Origin: Marinilactibacillus sp036039175
Lineage (GTDB): Bacteria; Bacillota; Bacilli; Lactobacillales; Carnobacteriaceae_A
Reading direction: 5' to 3'
DNA: 64,000 bases
NCBI RefSeq assembly: GCF_036039175.1
Contig: NZ_JAYXKP010000005.1
Location: 133,571-197,570, forward strand
Every line of letters starts with the position of its first letter. Position 1 is the stretch's first letter. The notes below the pieces were generated by a model that was given only the letters and a program-made list of their open reading frames with translations, ran no database searches and had not been told where the DNA came from. A program made the translations under genes and the position numbers. Shown here piece after piece: positions 16,757-26,102 of the stretch.

Positions 16757-17773
16757 TTATCTATTTAACTCGCCTTGACGATCATATTTAGTTGCCGGAC
16801 GTGTTTTGTGTCCATAAATTCTTGGCATTAATTTGCCATCGATAAAAGGAGCGAGGAAGTTCATAATTAAAATTGCAAACCCTACTCCCCCGGGATAATT
16901 GAAGACAATCCTGAAGAATGCTGTTAGCACCCCACACCCAATTGCAAAAACTGTTTTTCCCGCTGGGGTCAATGAGCCTGAGCTATAATCTGTAGCCATA
17001 TATGTCGCTGCGAAAAAAAGCGTTCCAGTAAGTGCATGTGTCATCATAAAGTCAAAATTAAACGCACTCCAGAATCCCATAATCACTACAGTGGTCAATA
17101 TATATAATATCGGAATTTTCGGATGAATCACTCTTCTAAATATTAAGTATAGCATACCAATCAGTATAGCTAATTTAGATGTTTCTCCGACGTTTCCTCC
17201 AAGATTGATACCTAAAAATAAATCCCATAGTTCAGGTACCTGTTCTGAAACCGTCTGAGCACGATTTCCAATAAATTCAAGAGGGGTCGCACCAGCGACA
17301 GCATCTACTCCCCAAGCACTTGGTAAAACCCAGTTTGTTATCCATGGAGAGAAAAATGCTTTCAGCATAACTCGAGCTGCAACAGCTGGATTAAAGTAGT
17401 TTTTACCAATTCCGCCGTTAAGTTGTTTTACAATCACAATGGCAAATACTGATCCCAGTACAACGGTCCAAAGTGGCGCTGTCACTGGCAAACTCAATCC
17501 TATCAGCATACCCGTAACGCCGGCACTCAAGTCATTTATTTTAACTTGCTGGTACCGGATTCTTTGATAGGCGTATTCACTTAATACCGCCGATCCAATA
17601 CCCACAGCTACCATTAAAAGAACTTGCAGTCCAAAGAAGAAAGTAGCAGCAATCATAGGTGGTATAAGTGCAATCATCACTTGCCCCATTATCCACGCTG
17701 AAGTGCGTTTGGAACGAACATGTGGTGAAGGCCCTACTTGAAGTTTCCCTTTAATGTCCATTGTTTGCGCCAT
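16757..17773 (-). CDS. rnfD: RnfD-type membrane flavoprotein
   Basis: The 338-residue protein has about eight to ten membrane helices of the RnfD/NqrB family. It contains NGGIGKNYFNPAVAARV and the flavinylation site VAGATPLE with Thr163 as the expected covalent FMN residue, which would require an ApbE transferase encoded elsewhere. RnfD normally sits in the six-subunit Rnf complex (A, B, C, D, E, G) that couples ferredoxin and NAD+ redox to ion transport. Only rnfC lies beside it here, six bases upstream, and a terminator follows at once. It may form a reduced RnfCD module that passes electrons from NADH to the membrane; this is inference. Confidence 0.9.
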   Translation of the reverse strand: MAQTMDIKGKLQVGPSPHVRSKRTSAWIMGQVMIALIPPMIAATFFFGLQVLLMVAVGIGSAVLSEYAYQRIRYQQVKINDLSAGVTGMLIGLSLPVTAPLWTVVLGSVFAIVIVKQLNGGIGKNYFNPAVAARVMLKAFFSPWITNWVLPSAWGVDAVAGATPLEFIGNRAQTVSEQVPELWDLFLGINLGGNVGETSKLAILIGMLYLIFRRVIHPKIPILYILTTVVIMGFWSAFNFDFMMTHALTGTLFFAATYMATDYSSGSLTPAGKTVFAIGCGVLTAFFRIVFNYPGGVGFAILIMNFLAPFIDGKLMPRIYGHKTRPATKYDRQGELNR

Positions 17774-17779
17774 AAATTT

Positions 17780-19105
17780 CTACCCCGCTTCCTGTTCTTT
17801 GATTGCAGCTTTAGCAGCACGAATATTATCTAAAAGTGGAATTTTTGATGGACAAATAAATGAGCAGTTACCACATTCAATACAGTCCATAGCACCTAGT
17901 TCTTTCGCTTTCTGCAGATTTCCTCGATCAAATGCATCACTAATTAGGATAGGCTGTAAGCTGACCGGACAAACATTTAGACATTCTGAACACATAATAC
18001 AATCTTTTTCTTCACCTTCATCTGCTTCTGCCGGAGTCAGGACTGTGATTGCTGTTGTTCCTTTAATGATTGAGATCCCTAAGTCAGATACAGGTTTCCC
18101 CATCATTGGTCCTCCAGATAAGACTTTTCCTGGTACTTCAGAAAAACCTCCGCAGTCTTCAATCAAAGAATCCATCGGTGTACCGATTTTCACAAGTAGA
18201 TTCTTTGGTTCTTTGATTGGAGTACCTGAAACGGAAACGATTCTCTCAGTCAGTGGTTCCCCATATTCGCACGCTCGGTAACAAGCACGCAGTGTGGAGG
18301 TATTCATGACCACACAACGCACTTCCGCTGGTAATCCACCTGGAGGTACTTCCCTACCTGTCATCGTTTGTATCAAGTTCTTTTCTGACCCTTGTGGATA
18401 CATGGTTTTTAAAGGCTGAACGATTACATCACGGTAATTTTTTGTCGCTTCTTCCAATGCTTTCAGTGCATTTGGTTTATTATCTTCTATCCCTATGTAA
18501 ACTTTTTTAAGTTTAGGGAATAATTTTCTGATCACGTTGATTCCATTCACAATTTCTTCAGAATATTCAATCATCACACGATTATCTGATGTTGAATAAG
18601 GTTCACATTCAGCACCGTTAATAATCAACGTATCAATCGTCATTCCCGGCGGTGGACTCAATTTTACTGCAGTTGGGAAGGTTGCTCCACCCATCCCTAC
18701 GATTCCTGCTTTACGAACCGTTTCAATAATTTCATCATCTGTCATATCCATTGATCTACCTGGTTCCACAATCGGTTCATCTTTTGTGTACTCGAAGTCA
18801 TTTTTAATAATCACTGAATCGATGTCCCCACCTGTTGAAGGTCTTTTTTCAACTGCAATCACTTCTCCTGATACAGAAGAATAAATGTTAGCAGAAATGA
18901 ATCCTCCGGCTTCAGCAATCATTTGTCCTACTTTAACTTGATCGCCAACTTCTACAATCGGTTTAGCAGGTGCTCCGATATGCATGGATACTGGAAAAAT
19001 CAATACTTTAGGAACGGTCGCGTCTACAATTGGAAGTTTCCTTGTTCTATCTTTATTCTCTTCAGGATGTGATCCACCCTGTTTTCTCATAAAAGAAAAC
19101 TGCAT
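17780..19105 (-). CDS. rnfC: RnfC-type NADH-binding iron-sulfur protein
   Basis: The 441-residue soluble subunit has an N-terminal biotinyl/lipoyl-like domain (IVEVGDQVKVGQMIAEAGG), an NADH/FMN domain (GMGGATFPTAVK, IINGAECEPY) and two 4Fe-4S motifs: Cys369, 372, 375, 379 and Cys408, 411, 414, 418. The length is typical of RnfC without the long C-terminal repeats of enterobacterial forms. It is transcribed first in the two-gene rnfCD unit, from a promoter overlapped by a dyad (19224-19246). GAGAGGAAG precedes the ATG. No rnfA, rnfB, rnfE or rnfG is found next to it. Confidence 0.92.
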   Translation of the reverse strand: MQFSFMRKQGGSHPEENKDRTRKLPIVDATVPKVLIFPVSMHIGAPAKPIVEVGDQVKVGQMIAEAGGFISANIYSSVSGEVIAVEKRPSTGGDIDSVIIKNDFEYTKDEPIVEPGRSMDMTDDEIIETVRKAGIVGMGGATFPTAVKLSPPPGMTIDTLIINGAECEPYSTSDNRVMIEYSEEIVNGINVIRKLFPKLKKVYIGIEDNKPNALKALEEATKNYRDVIVQPLKTMYPQGSEKNLIQTMTGREVPPGGLPAEVRCVVMNTSTLRACYRACEYGEPLTERIVSVSGTPIKEPKNLLVKIGTPMDSLIEDCGGFSEVPGKVLSGGPMMGKPVSDLGISIIKGTTAITVLTPAEADEGEEKDCIMCSECLNVCPVSLQPILISDAFDRGNLQKAKELGAMDCIECGNCSFICPSKIPLLDNIRAAKAAIKEQEAG

Positions 19106-19223
19106 TTCGATCTTCCTCTCTTTATGATGATTTTCAAGTTGATGTCGTCTTAGTTTAGTATAACTTTTTGATACAAAAGAATCTTTTCTAGAATATTATT
19201 ATTATTACATTTTAATTATTATA

Positions 19224-19271
19224 AATTAGATAGTCTTAATCTAATTATACAGAATCCTTTATAAATATAAA
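19224..19271 (-). promoter_or_regulatory. Likely rnfCD promoter overlapped by a perfect dyad
   Basis: On the minus strand TATAAT (19249-19244) is preceded by TTTATA at about 17 bases. A perfect eight-base inverted repeat, AATTAGAT-AGTCTTA-ATCTAATT (19224-19246), overlaps this -10 element and the presumed transcription start. This is the position of a repressor operator. It does not match the Rex, Fur or PerR consensus that I know. Confidence 0.45.
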
Positions 19272-19381
19272 AGCATTTTCATTTGTCATTTTTAAACGTC
19301 TGTAATAGTTAACTTTACACGCAATATTTAGTATGATAGAGCTATTATAAAAGGATCAATAGGTAGAGGAGGTTAGTCGTT

Positions 19382-20095
19382 ATGGTATTTACAAATGTGG
19401 AATTACTACTGAGACTCTTGATCGCTGCTTCTCTAGGTGGCATTATTGGTTACGAGCGAGAATTAAAAGGACGCGATGCGGGGATACGTACCCATACGCT
19501 CGTTAGTTTAGGCGCTGCTATTATTACACTCACTCAATTAGAAGCTAGTCAGTGGGTTATTGAATTTGCCAGTGATAACACTGATTTAGCACCAATCGTT
19601 ACAACCGACATCACTCGACTAACAGCACAAATTGTTAACGGAATTGGCTTTTTAGGTGCTGGGACAATTATCGTAAGTAAACGAAGTGTCACTGGTTTAA
19701 CAACAGCTGCTTCTATCTGGGCGGTAGCTAGTTTAGGGATTTCCGCGGGTATGGGCTATTATTTTATGGCCATTTCCAGCACACTGATTATGTTACTCGT
19801 TTTAAGAAGCGTCAAAAGCATCTTTAAGATTGAACGGACAAAGCAATTAGAAATTCGCTATGTAAATAGAGAGCAAACCTTAAATTACTTGGAGAAATGC
19901 TTCAAAGAAAATCATATCAGTGTTGTTTCGACTGATCACTCCATAACCTACCGTGATGATGGTACATCTGTTTGTCGAGATCTGTATACACTTCATCTTC
20001 CAGTGAAATTCAATATGATGAAATTCATTGCCTTCCTTGGAGAAAGTAAGAATATCTTTGAGATCAATACAATTAAAACAACACTAGACAATTAG
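19382..20095 (+). CDS. MgtC/SapB-family membrane protein
   Basis: The 237-residue protein begins with the MgtC signature GGIIGYERELKGRDAGIRTHTLVSLGAA split over the first membrane helices, has about five spans up to residue 145, and ends in a soluble ACT-like domain of about 85 residues. MgtC proteins support growth in low magnesium and inhibit F-type ATPase in some pathogens; the role here is unproven. The AGAGGAGG site is strong. The upstream 276 bases contain no Mg2+ riboswitch that I can recognise. A bidirectional terminator separates it from the ABC exporter genes. Confidence 0.9.
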   Translation: MVFTNVELLLRLLIAASLGGIIGYERELKGRDAGIRTHTLVSLGAAIITLTQLEASQWVIEFASDNTDLAPIVTTDITRLTAQIVNGIGFLGAGTIIVSKRSVTGLTTAASIWAVASLGISAGMGYYFMAISSTLIMLLVLRSVKSIFKIERTKQLEIRYVNREQTLNYLEKCFKENHISVVSTDHSITYRDDGTSVCRDLYTLHLPVKFNMMKFIAFLGESKNIFEINTIKTTLDN

Positions 20096-20133
20096 TCCAG
20101 GATAATCCGACTTATTTATTTAAAATATTAACT

Positions 20134-20171
20134 AAAAAAAGAGCGAAACCTCGAGGTTTCGCTCTTTTTTT
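20134..20171. terminator. Bidirectional terminator between mgtC and the ABC exporter
   Basis: A 17-base perfect stem (seven A residues, then GAGCGAAACC) with loop TCGA, ending in seven T residues. It reads equally well from both strands. Confidence 0.92.
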
Positions 20172-21921
20172 ATTTGAATTGTGATTCATGCAGTCTATAG
20201 TAAAAGCCTTTTTCTTTCATTAGTTCGTCGTGATTTCCAACTTCTACTACGCTACCTTTATCCATTACTAAGATAACATCGGCTTCTCGAATAGTCGAAA
20301 GTCTATGCGCTATGACAAAGCTTGTTCTTCCATCCATCATTTTCAAGAAGGCTGTCTGGATTCTGATTTCAGTCAGTGTATCTACAGAACTTGTCGCTTC
20401 ATCCAAAATCAGCATCGGAGGATCTGCCAGCATGACTCTTGCAATCGTCAGTAATTGTTGCTGACCAGTTGAAAGAGAAATCCCTTTGTTCCCTAATTTC
20501 GTATCATAGCCTTTAGGGAGACGTTCGATAAATGAATGTGCGTAAGCTGATTTTGCCGCTTTGATCACTTCTTCATCTGTCGCATCCGGTTTACCATAGC
20601 GAATATTTTCTTTTACAGTTCCGTTGAACAACCAGGTATCTTGAAGAACCATACCAAAGCTCGTTCTCAAACTGTCACGAGTATACTCCGTACTATCTAT
20701 ACCATCAATTTCAATCGTTCCTTTATCCAATTCGTAAAAACGCATTAGGAGGTTGATCAAGGTCGATTTCCCTGCTCCAGTTTGTCCTACAATTGCGACG
20801 GTCTCTCCAGGTTCAACCGAAATTGTTAAGTCTTCAATCAAAGTTGTCTTAGGATCGTATGAAAATGAAACATCTTTGAAGTCTACTTTACCCTGAGGTT
20901 TATCCAAGACAATCGCATCTGGTTCATCTTGTTTTTCAACAGGTGTATCAATAATTTTGAAAATTCTACTTAGTCCCGCTACGGCTGTTTGAACTTGCGT
21001 CATGATACCTGAAATTTCAATAAAAGGTTTTGAAAATTGGGAAGAATAAATCACAAAACTTGAAATTGTACCGATTGTCACAGATCCAGTTCCATTAATA
21101 ACCAGTATTCCACCAACAACGCCAATCAACAAGTACGCAACATGATCGATAAATCGACTTGCAGGGTTGGTTACAGAAGAAGTGAATTGAGCTTTTTGTC
21201 CCCAGTTATATAGGTCCAAATTCATTCCGTGAAAAGTTTTTTCCATCTCTGCTTCATAACCGAAAGCTTTAACAACTTTTTGCCCCGTAATCATTTCTGA
21301 AGCATACCCAGATAAGTTCCCTAAGATATTTTGCTGTTTCGTGAAATATTTCTGAGAATATTTCGCTACTAACCATCCTACTAAGAAAAATAGCGGCGTA
21401 ATGAGTACAATGACTAAGGTTAAGATTGGGCTTAGATATAACATAAAGCCTAACGAAGCAAAAATGATAATGACACCAGTAAACAGGTTACTCAAAATCA
21501 GCACCAATGCTTCTGATAAACTTTCCAAGTCATTTGTGAAACGACTAACCACATTCCCGTGACTTGTGCGGTCAAAAAAGCTTAAAGGAAGTTGGTTTAG
21601 TTTGTAGAATGTATCTACACGTAAATCTCTAACAATTTTAAATGAAACTTGATTAGATAATACTCTTACCAACCATTGAGACAATACGGTCACTAGATAA
21701 GCGACACCTAACCAGATTAATACACGGTATAAAGCAGTGAAGTCAACTTCTCCTGCACCGACAAGCGTATCGATACTAAGACCAATCAAGTAGGTGGACG
21801 CTACTGTTCCAACTCCTGAAACAATCCCAAAGATTAAAGCAACCACCGCAATGATCTTATAATTCTTTAAATATCCTGTTAATCTCTTTAAGTCTGAAGG
21901 ATGAATTTTTTTCTTTTTCAT
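20170..21921 (-). CDS. ABC exporter half-transporter, catalytic-glutamate partner (YfiC/LmrD-like)
   Basis: The 583-residue protein has a six-helix membrane domain (about 25-310) and an ATPase domain with Walker A GQTGAGKST, Walker B LILDEATSSVD containing the catalytic Glu, and switch histidine in VIAHRLST. Its signature is LSTGQQQL instead of LSGGQ. The partner upstream has a normal signature but lacks the catalytic Glu. This split matches heterodimeric drug/lipid exporters such as LmrCD and BmrCD with one degenerate ATP site. It overlaps the upstream gene by four bases, so the two are coupled. Confidence 0.92.
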   Translation of the reverse strand: MKKKKIHPSDLKRLTGYLKNYKIIAVVALIFGIVSGVGTVASTYLIGLSIDTLVGAGEVDFTALYRVLIWLGVAYLVTVLSQWLVRVLSNQVSFKIVRDLRVDTFYKLNQLPLSFFDRTSHGNVVSRFTNDLESLSEALVLILSNLFTGVIIIFASLGFMLYLSPILTLVIVLITPLFFLVGWLVAKYSQKYFTKQQNILGNLSGYASEMITGQKVVKAFGYEAEMEKTFHGMNLDLYNWGQKAQFTSSVTNPASRFIDHVAYLLIGVVGGILVINGTGSVTIGTISSFVIYSSQFSKPFIEISGIMTQVQTAVAGLSRIFKIIDTPVEKQDEPDAIVLDKPQGKVDFKDVSFSYDPKTTLIEDLTISVEPGETVAIVGQTGAGKSTLINLLMRFYELDKGTIEIDGIDSTEYTRDSLRTSFGMVLQDTWLFNGTVKENIRYGKPDATDEEVIKAAKSAYAHSFIERLPKGYDTKLGNKGISLSTGQQQLLTIARVMLADPPMLILDEATSSVDTLTEIRIQTAFLKMMDGRTSFVIAHRLSTIREADVILVMDKGSVVEVGNHDELMKEKGFYYRLHESQFK

Positions 21922-23675
21922 ATTTTTTCTTCCTCCTCCAATATTGTCGATGACGGATCAGTTTGTGATTGATAAATTTCTTTATATGTTTCAGAGCTTT
22001 CAAGTAGGGCTTCGTGGGTACCACTGCCTACTAATTGTCCATTGTCCATTACAAGAATCTGATCAGCTGATTGAATCGAACTGATTCTTTGAGACACAAT
22101 AATGACCGTTGCGTCTTTAATACCTTTCAGACTTTCACGTAAGTTGTAATCTGTTTCGTAATCCAATGCACTTAATGAATCATCCAAAATAACAATTTTC
22201 GGTTTAGAAACCAATGCTCTGGCAATGGTCAGTCTTTGCTGCTGCCCACCAGAAAAGTTTTTACCGTTTTCTGATACTGTTGATTCCAAGCCATTTGGCA
22301 TTCCTCTAACGAACTCTTCCATTTGAGCAATACGCAATGCATCGTATAACTCTTCATCCGTTGCGTCTGCTTTCCCCCATCTAAGGTTTTCAGCGATGGT
22401 TCCACTAAATAAGGTATTTCTTTGAGGTACAAACCCTATCAGATTTCTCAATTCTTTTAACTGGAAGTGTGTAACATCCTCATCATAAACAGAAACTTTC
22501 CCTTTTGTTACATCGTAGAAACGAGGAATCAAATTGATTAGTGTACTCTTACCACTACCAGTAGGACCTGTAATTCCAAGTACCTTTCCAACGGGTACAG
22601 AGAAGTCAATATCTGAAAGTGCATCAGCTGCATCTGCATCATAGTCAAACGATACATGATCAAATCTGATGGCAGTTTGTGGTTTGTCTTGAACGTCTTC
22701 TAATGTATACGTACCAGTAGAATTTTCGATATTCACCGTTGCGTCCAACACTTCATTGATTCTTGAAGCAGACGCCTGTGATTTCGTAAAAATCACTACT
22801 AAGTTCGCTACAACAATCAACGCTAAAAGCATTTGATTCATGTAATTAATTAAAGCTAAAACTTCACCTTGAAACAAAGCACCATTATTTGTCTGAATCG
22901 CTCCGATATATAAAATAACCATAATCCCAATGTTCATAACAAACGTCGTTGCCGGTGTCATTAAAGCAGATAAATTATTTACAAGAATATTGGCTTTAGA
23001 TAATTGCTCACTATTTTCAGTTGAGCGCTTTGCTTCATAACGTCTTCTAGCAAAAGAACGAATGACTCGTACACCACTCATATTTTCACTAACCGTTTGG
23101 GCCATCTGATCCAGCTTCAATTGCACTCTTTTATATAAGGGTACAGTGATCCACATGATAATGCCTAGTATGATAGCAAAAATTGGTAATAACACTGCGA
23201 ATACAAGTGCCAATCGTGGACTAATATAGATCGCCATAATAATCGATCCTACACTTAAAAACGGTGCTCTGATGACTAGACGAATCAACATTGCTAGAGC
23301 TAGTTGAAGTTGGTTGACATCATTTGTCACTCGCGTGGTTAACGTTGAAGTACCAAAGTCATCAATTTCTTTGTGAGAGAATGTATTGATTTTTTTAATC
23401 AACACTTCTCTTAGTTCTGTACCAAAACTTTGTGAAGCAATCGATGAAGAGTATTGACAGACCATAGCAAAGGCAAATCCAACTACAGAAAGTATGAGCA
23501 TCAACCCACCTGTCCTAATGACATAATCTGTATCTCCAGCATTAATTCCTTTATCAATCAGTCTTGCTAACAAAATTGGCAGGAATAATTCAAATACTGC
23601 TTCCAGTAGTTTAGCTATCGCGCCCAAGTATGCATACATCTGATTCTTTTTTGCGTATTTAAGTAATCTTATCAA
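21918..23675 (-). CDS. ABC exporter half-transporter with degenerate ATP site (YfiB/LmrC-like)
   Basis: This 585-residue half-transporter has six membrane helices followed by an ATPase with Walker A GPTGSGKST and a normal signature FSGGQQQRLT. Walker B ends ILDDSLSALD, so Asp replaces the catalytic Glu, and the switch histidine is replaced by Gln in VSQRISS. These two changes define the degenerate nucleotide site of a heterodimeric exporter. It is the first gene of the pair. The LysR gene lies 134 bases upstream on the same strand, so regulation by that LysR protein is possible but not shown. Confidence 0.92.
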   Translation of the reverse strand: MIRLLKYAKKNQMYAYLGAIAKLLEAVFELFLPILLARLIDKGINAGDTDYVIRTGGLMLILSVVGFAFAMVCQYSSSIASQSFGTELREVLIKKINTFSHKEIDDFGTSTLTTRVTNDVNQLQLALAMLIRLVIRAPFLSVGSIIMAIYISPRLALVFAVLLPIFAIILGIIMWITVPLYKRVQLKLDQMAQTVSENMSGVRVIRSFARRRYEAKRSTENSEQLSKANILVNNLSALMTPATTFVMNIGIMVILYIGAIQTNNGALFQGEVLALINYMNQMLLALIVVANLVVIFTKSQASASRINEVLDATVNIENSTGTYTLEDVQDKPQTAIRFDHVSFDYDADAADALSDIDFSVPVGKVLGITGPTGSGKSTLINLIPRFYDVTKGKVSVYDEDVTHFQLKELRNLIGFVPQRNTLFSGTIAENLRWGKADATDEELYDALRIAQMEEFVRGMPNGLESTVSENGKNFSGGQQQRLTIARALVSKPKIVILDDSLSALDYETDYNLRESLKGIKDATVIIVSQRISSIQSADQILVMDNGQLVGSGTHEALLESSETYKEIYQSQTDPSSTILEEEEKI

Positions 23676-23809
23676 GATAATTGAGCCCCTTTTTAGTTTC
23701 CATTCTTTCTCACTCTTTTGAGTGTAGACTAGTTCACTTATACGAACAAATACATAATAAATCTGTAAGTATACTCATGTTAGTATATTACTCTATATCC
23801 TATACTAAT

Positions 23810-24691
23810 TTATATGGATTCGATAGATTTTGCAAATGATTCGATAAACTCCAGTACAAGTGGTATATGCTGACGGTCACTTTTCCAAACTACTGCCATT
23901 TGAGTATGAAGCTCTTTGACATTAATTTCTTTGTATGTCATTTCTACTTTGTCTTGAGCACTCAAAGCGGATAAGGGAACGATTCCGATACCAAAGCCCG
24001 ATTTTGTCCAATTGAGTGTCGTTCTCGCATCATCATTTCTACATCTTATAGAAGGGGTGATTTGTTCTTTTTCAAATGCATCATGAATCAATTCTTCAAA
24101 TCGTCTGTAGATGATTAATGGTTGATCGTACAATTCAATTAATTCGATTAATTCTTCCTGTTTACCGTAGTGCTTTCCTTCTGGAAAAACGGCTACAATC
24201 GGCTCAGATTTTGCATACCGGATTTCTAACCCGCTCTTTTTAAAAGGGGTTCTAACAATCCCAACATCAATCACACCTTTTTCAAGCATCTCGATTACTT
24301 CGTAACTATTACCTTCGTGAATATCAAATTGAATATTTGGATATCGACTAGCAAACGATAAGATTGACTGGTCCGGAATGACTGTACTGGATGAAGATAT
24401 AGTCCCGATTGATAAGGTTCCTGTGTTTCCTTTTTTGAATAGTTCCATCTCTCGATTCGTAGCGGTCGTTATTGAAAATATTTGCTCAGCTCTTTGTTTC
24501 AATAATTCTCCTGCCGGCGTCAAGGTAATCTTTCTAGAACCTCTTTTCATTAATTGTACACCAAGGTCTTCTTCAAGTAAGCGAAGCTGATAACTTAATG
24601 GCGGTTGTGCTATGTGAAGTTTCTTGGCCGCTGCTGTGATCTGGCCTTCTTCTACGATCGTAAGAAAATACTCTAATTGTTTCAAATTCAT
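23810..24691 (-). CDS. LysR-family transcriptional regulator
   Basis: The 293-residue protein starts with a winged helix-turn-helix typical of LysR regulators (residues 1-60, with ITAAAKKLHIAQPPLSYQLR) and continues as a two-lobed effector-binding domain. The LAxxLHIAQPPLSYQ type sequence resembles the subgroup that senses aromatic or organic acids, but this does not fix the ligand. Its targets could be the exporter pair downstream or the divergent orphan gene at 24899, since LysR genes often act on a divergent neighbour. No terminator is seen between it and the ABC genes. Confidence 0.9.
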   Translation of the reverse strand: MNLKQLEYFLTIVEEGQITAAAKKLHIAQPPLSYQLRLLEEDLGVQLMKRGSRKITLTPAGELLKQRAEQIFSITTATNREMELFKKGNTGTLSIGTISSSSTVIPDQSILSFASRYPNIQFDIHEGNSYEVIEMLEKGVIDVGIVRTPFKKSGLEIRYAKSEPIVAVFPEGKHYGKQEELIELIELYDQPLIIYRRFEELIHDAFEKEQITPSIRCRNDDARTTLNWTKSGFGIGIVPLSALSAQDKVEMTYKEINVKELHTQMAVVWKSDRQHIPLVLEFIESFAKSIESI

Positions 24692-24898
24692 GGACCCATC
24701 TCATTTCTTAATTGGTATTCAACTGATCTTTTAACTTATTTTTACATGTTCCAAATAAGCCTAAAAATTATTATAACGAAACTAATAGTAAGAGAACAAC
24801 CTAATGCTTAAAACAAACAACGTAGAACCTTATTAGTTTATCTTTATACGCATTAGCTTTATGATTAAAGTAATTAAAATTGAGAGGAGAAATTTACT

Positions 24899-25153
24899 AT
24901 GTCTACAAACAATGCACCTTTTCCATTAATCAATACCGTTCAATCTGGCTTAGGTACAACGGATATTGAAATTAAGAATGGTCCCACTGAATCTGTTCAA
25001 AAAATCGTTGTTGAAGAAGAAAATGTTGTATTTTATGTGCTACCTAATGATATTTTCCTTTATTCACATCCTTTATCTACTGGAAGAGAATGGCATTCAA
25101 ATGGCGCTATCTCTTTAAACGAAGAAGATAAATTAGTTATTGAGCTCGTTTAA
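24899..25153 (+). CDS. Uncharacterised 84-residue protein
   Basis: I do not recognise a family. The start has GAGAGGAG at good spacing, and the stop is followed by a very strong terminator, so it is a complete monocistronic unit. The protein is soluble and acidic, with alternating beta-type segments (KIVVEEENVVFYVLPNDIF) and no cysteine, signal peptide or membrane span. It may be a small beta-sandwich or barrel. It is divergent from the LysR regulator, with 207 bases between them, which makes it a candidate target of that regulator. Confidence 0.7.
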   Translation: MSTNNAPFPLINTVQSGLGTTDIEIKNGPTESVQKIVVEEENVVFYVLPNDIFLYSHPLSTGREWHSNGAISLNEEDKLVIELV

Positions 25154-25178
25154 CAGTCTACCTATGAGGCATTTTTAA

Positions 25179-25215
25179 AGCAGTCGAGATTTTTTCCATC
25201 TCGACTGCTTTTTTA
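25179..25215 (+). terminator. Terminator after the 84-residue gene
   Basis: Stem AGCAGTCGAGAT/ATCTCGACTGCT, 12 base pairs, seven-base loop, then a run of T residues on the plus strand. Confidence 0.9.
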
Positions 25216-25323
25216 TATTGCTTGAAGACAATTCCAATGGTACATTGAATGCGTTAGAAAACATCTTAAATAGTCTGTTTTTGCATTTTACATTATTTCA
25301 TTAAACTGAAAGGATCAACTAAT

Positions 25324-26049
25324 TTGACTCTACTTAAGAAGTACTATGATCCTGTGATCATTTTTCTCGCACTATTTTCTGTTTGTATGGTCGTTTTGGA
25401 TATCTTATCTGTACTTAATTTAACACAATCACCTTTCAAAGAAATGGATAGAATGATCCTTTTGGTATTTGCTTTAGATTATTCTGGTCGGTTCTTTGCT
25501 TCTGAAAACAAAGTCACTTTTTTCAAAGCTAATTTATTTGATTTAATCGCAATTATTCCATTAAATTCTGTTTTTGCTATGTTCAGACTAGCACGTTTAT
25601 TTAGAGTAGTTCGTTTGACCAAACTTTCTCGTCTAGGTCGTCTTTCCAAAATGTTGAGATTGACCCGAATGATTGGATTGATTGGCAAAGCTACAAGACA
25701 CTTGAAGCGATTCTTTAATACAAATGGCTTTTCTTACATGATTTACGCCGGTGGTATCATGCTTTTAATCGGTGCGTTGGTTTATTCTATTACGGAAAGT
25801 GTTCCTTTTATCGATGCATTATGGTGGGCTTTTGTGACTTCTACAACTGTAGGATATGGCGACATCTCTCCTACCACTCCTTTTGGCAGATTAGCCGCTA
25901 TGATGTTGATGCTGACTGGTATCGGATTATTTGGTGCACTAACCAGCACCATTACTTCTTTTTTCATGAATACTGATGAAGAAGAAACTACAGATCAAAG
26001 CAAATCAATCCAAGATTTAAATGATAAAATCGATTTGTTGATTTATTAA
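25324..26049 (+). CDS. Voltage-gated-type potassium channel
   Basis: The 241-residue protein has a voltage-sensor-like region with an S4 helix rich in arginine (FRLARLFRVVRLTKLSRLGR, from about residue 88), then two pore helices around the K+ selectivity filter TTVGYGDISP. No C-terminal RCK domain is present; it ends with a short charged tail that may be a coiled coil (DLNDKIDLLIY). The start is TTG, with AAAGGA nine bases before it. Such channels set membrane potential; gating here is unproven. It stands alone between terminators. Confidence 0.9.
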   Translation: MTLLKKYYDPVIIFLALFSVCMVVLDILSVLNLTQSPFKEMDRMILLVFALDYSGRFFASENKVTFFKANLFDLIAIIPLNSVFAMFRLARLFRVVRLTKLSRLGRLSKMLRLTRMIGLIGKATRHLKRFFNTNGFSYMIYAGGIMLLIGALVYSITESVPFIDALWWAFVTSTTVGYGDISPTTPFGRLAAMMLMLTGIGLFGALTSTITSFFMNTDEEETTDQSKSIQDLNDKIDLLIY

Positions 26050-26102
26050 AATAGATCAATTAGAAAATAAAAACCGTCCTTCTTAAATTCATGACTACTA
26101 AA

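Noticed and set aside
16545..16778. 77-codon plus-strand ORF between gor and rnfD
   Set aside because: It spans the rnfD terminator and both neighbouring gene ends and has no ribosome site; the hydrophobic sequence comes from AT-rich DNA.
19106..19381. Mg2+ riboswitch (M-box) before the MgtC gene
   Set aside because: The region is short and AT-rich and shows none of the conserved M-box helices; no support.
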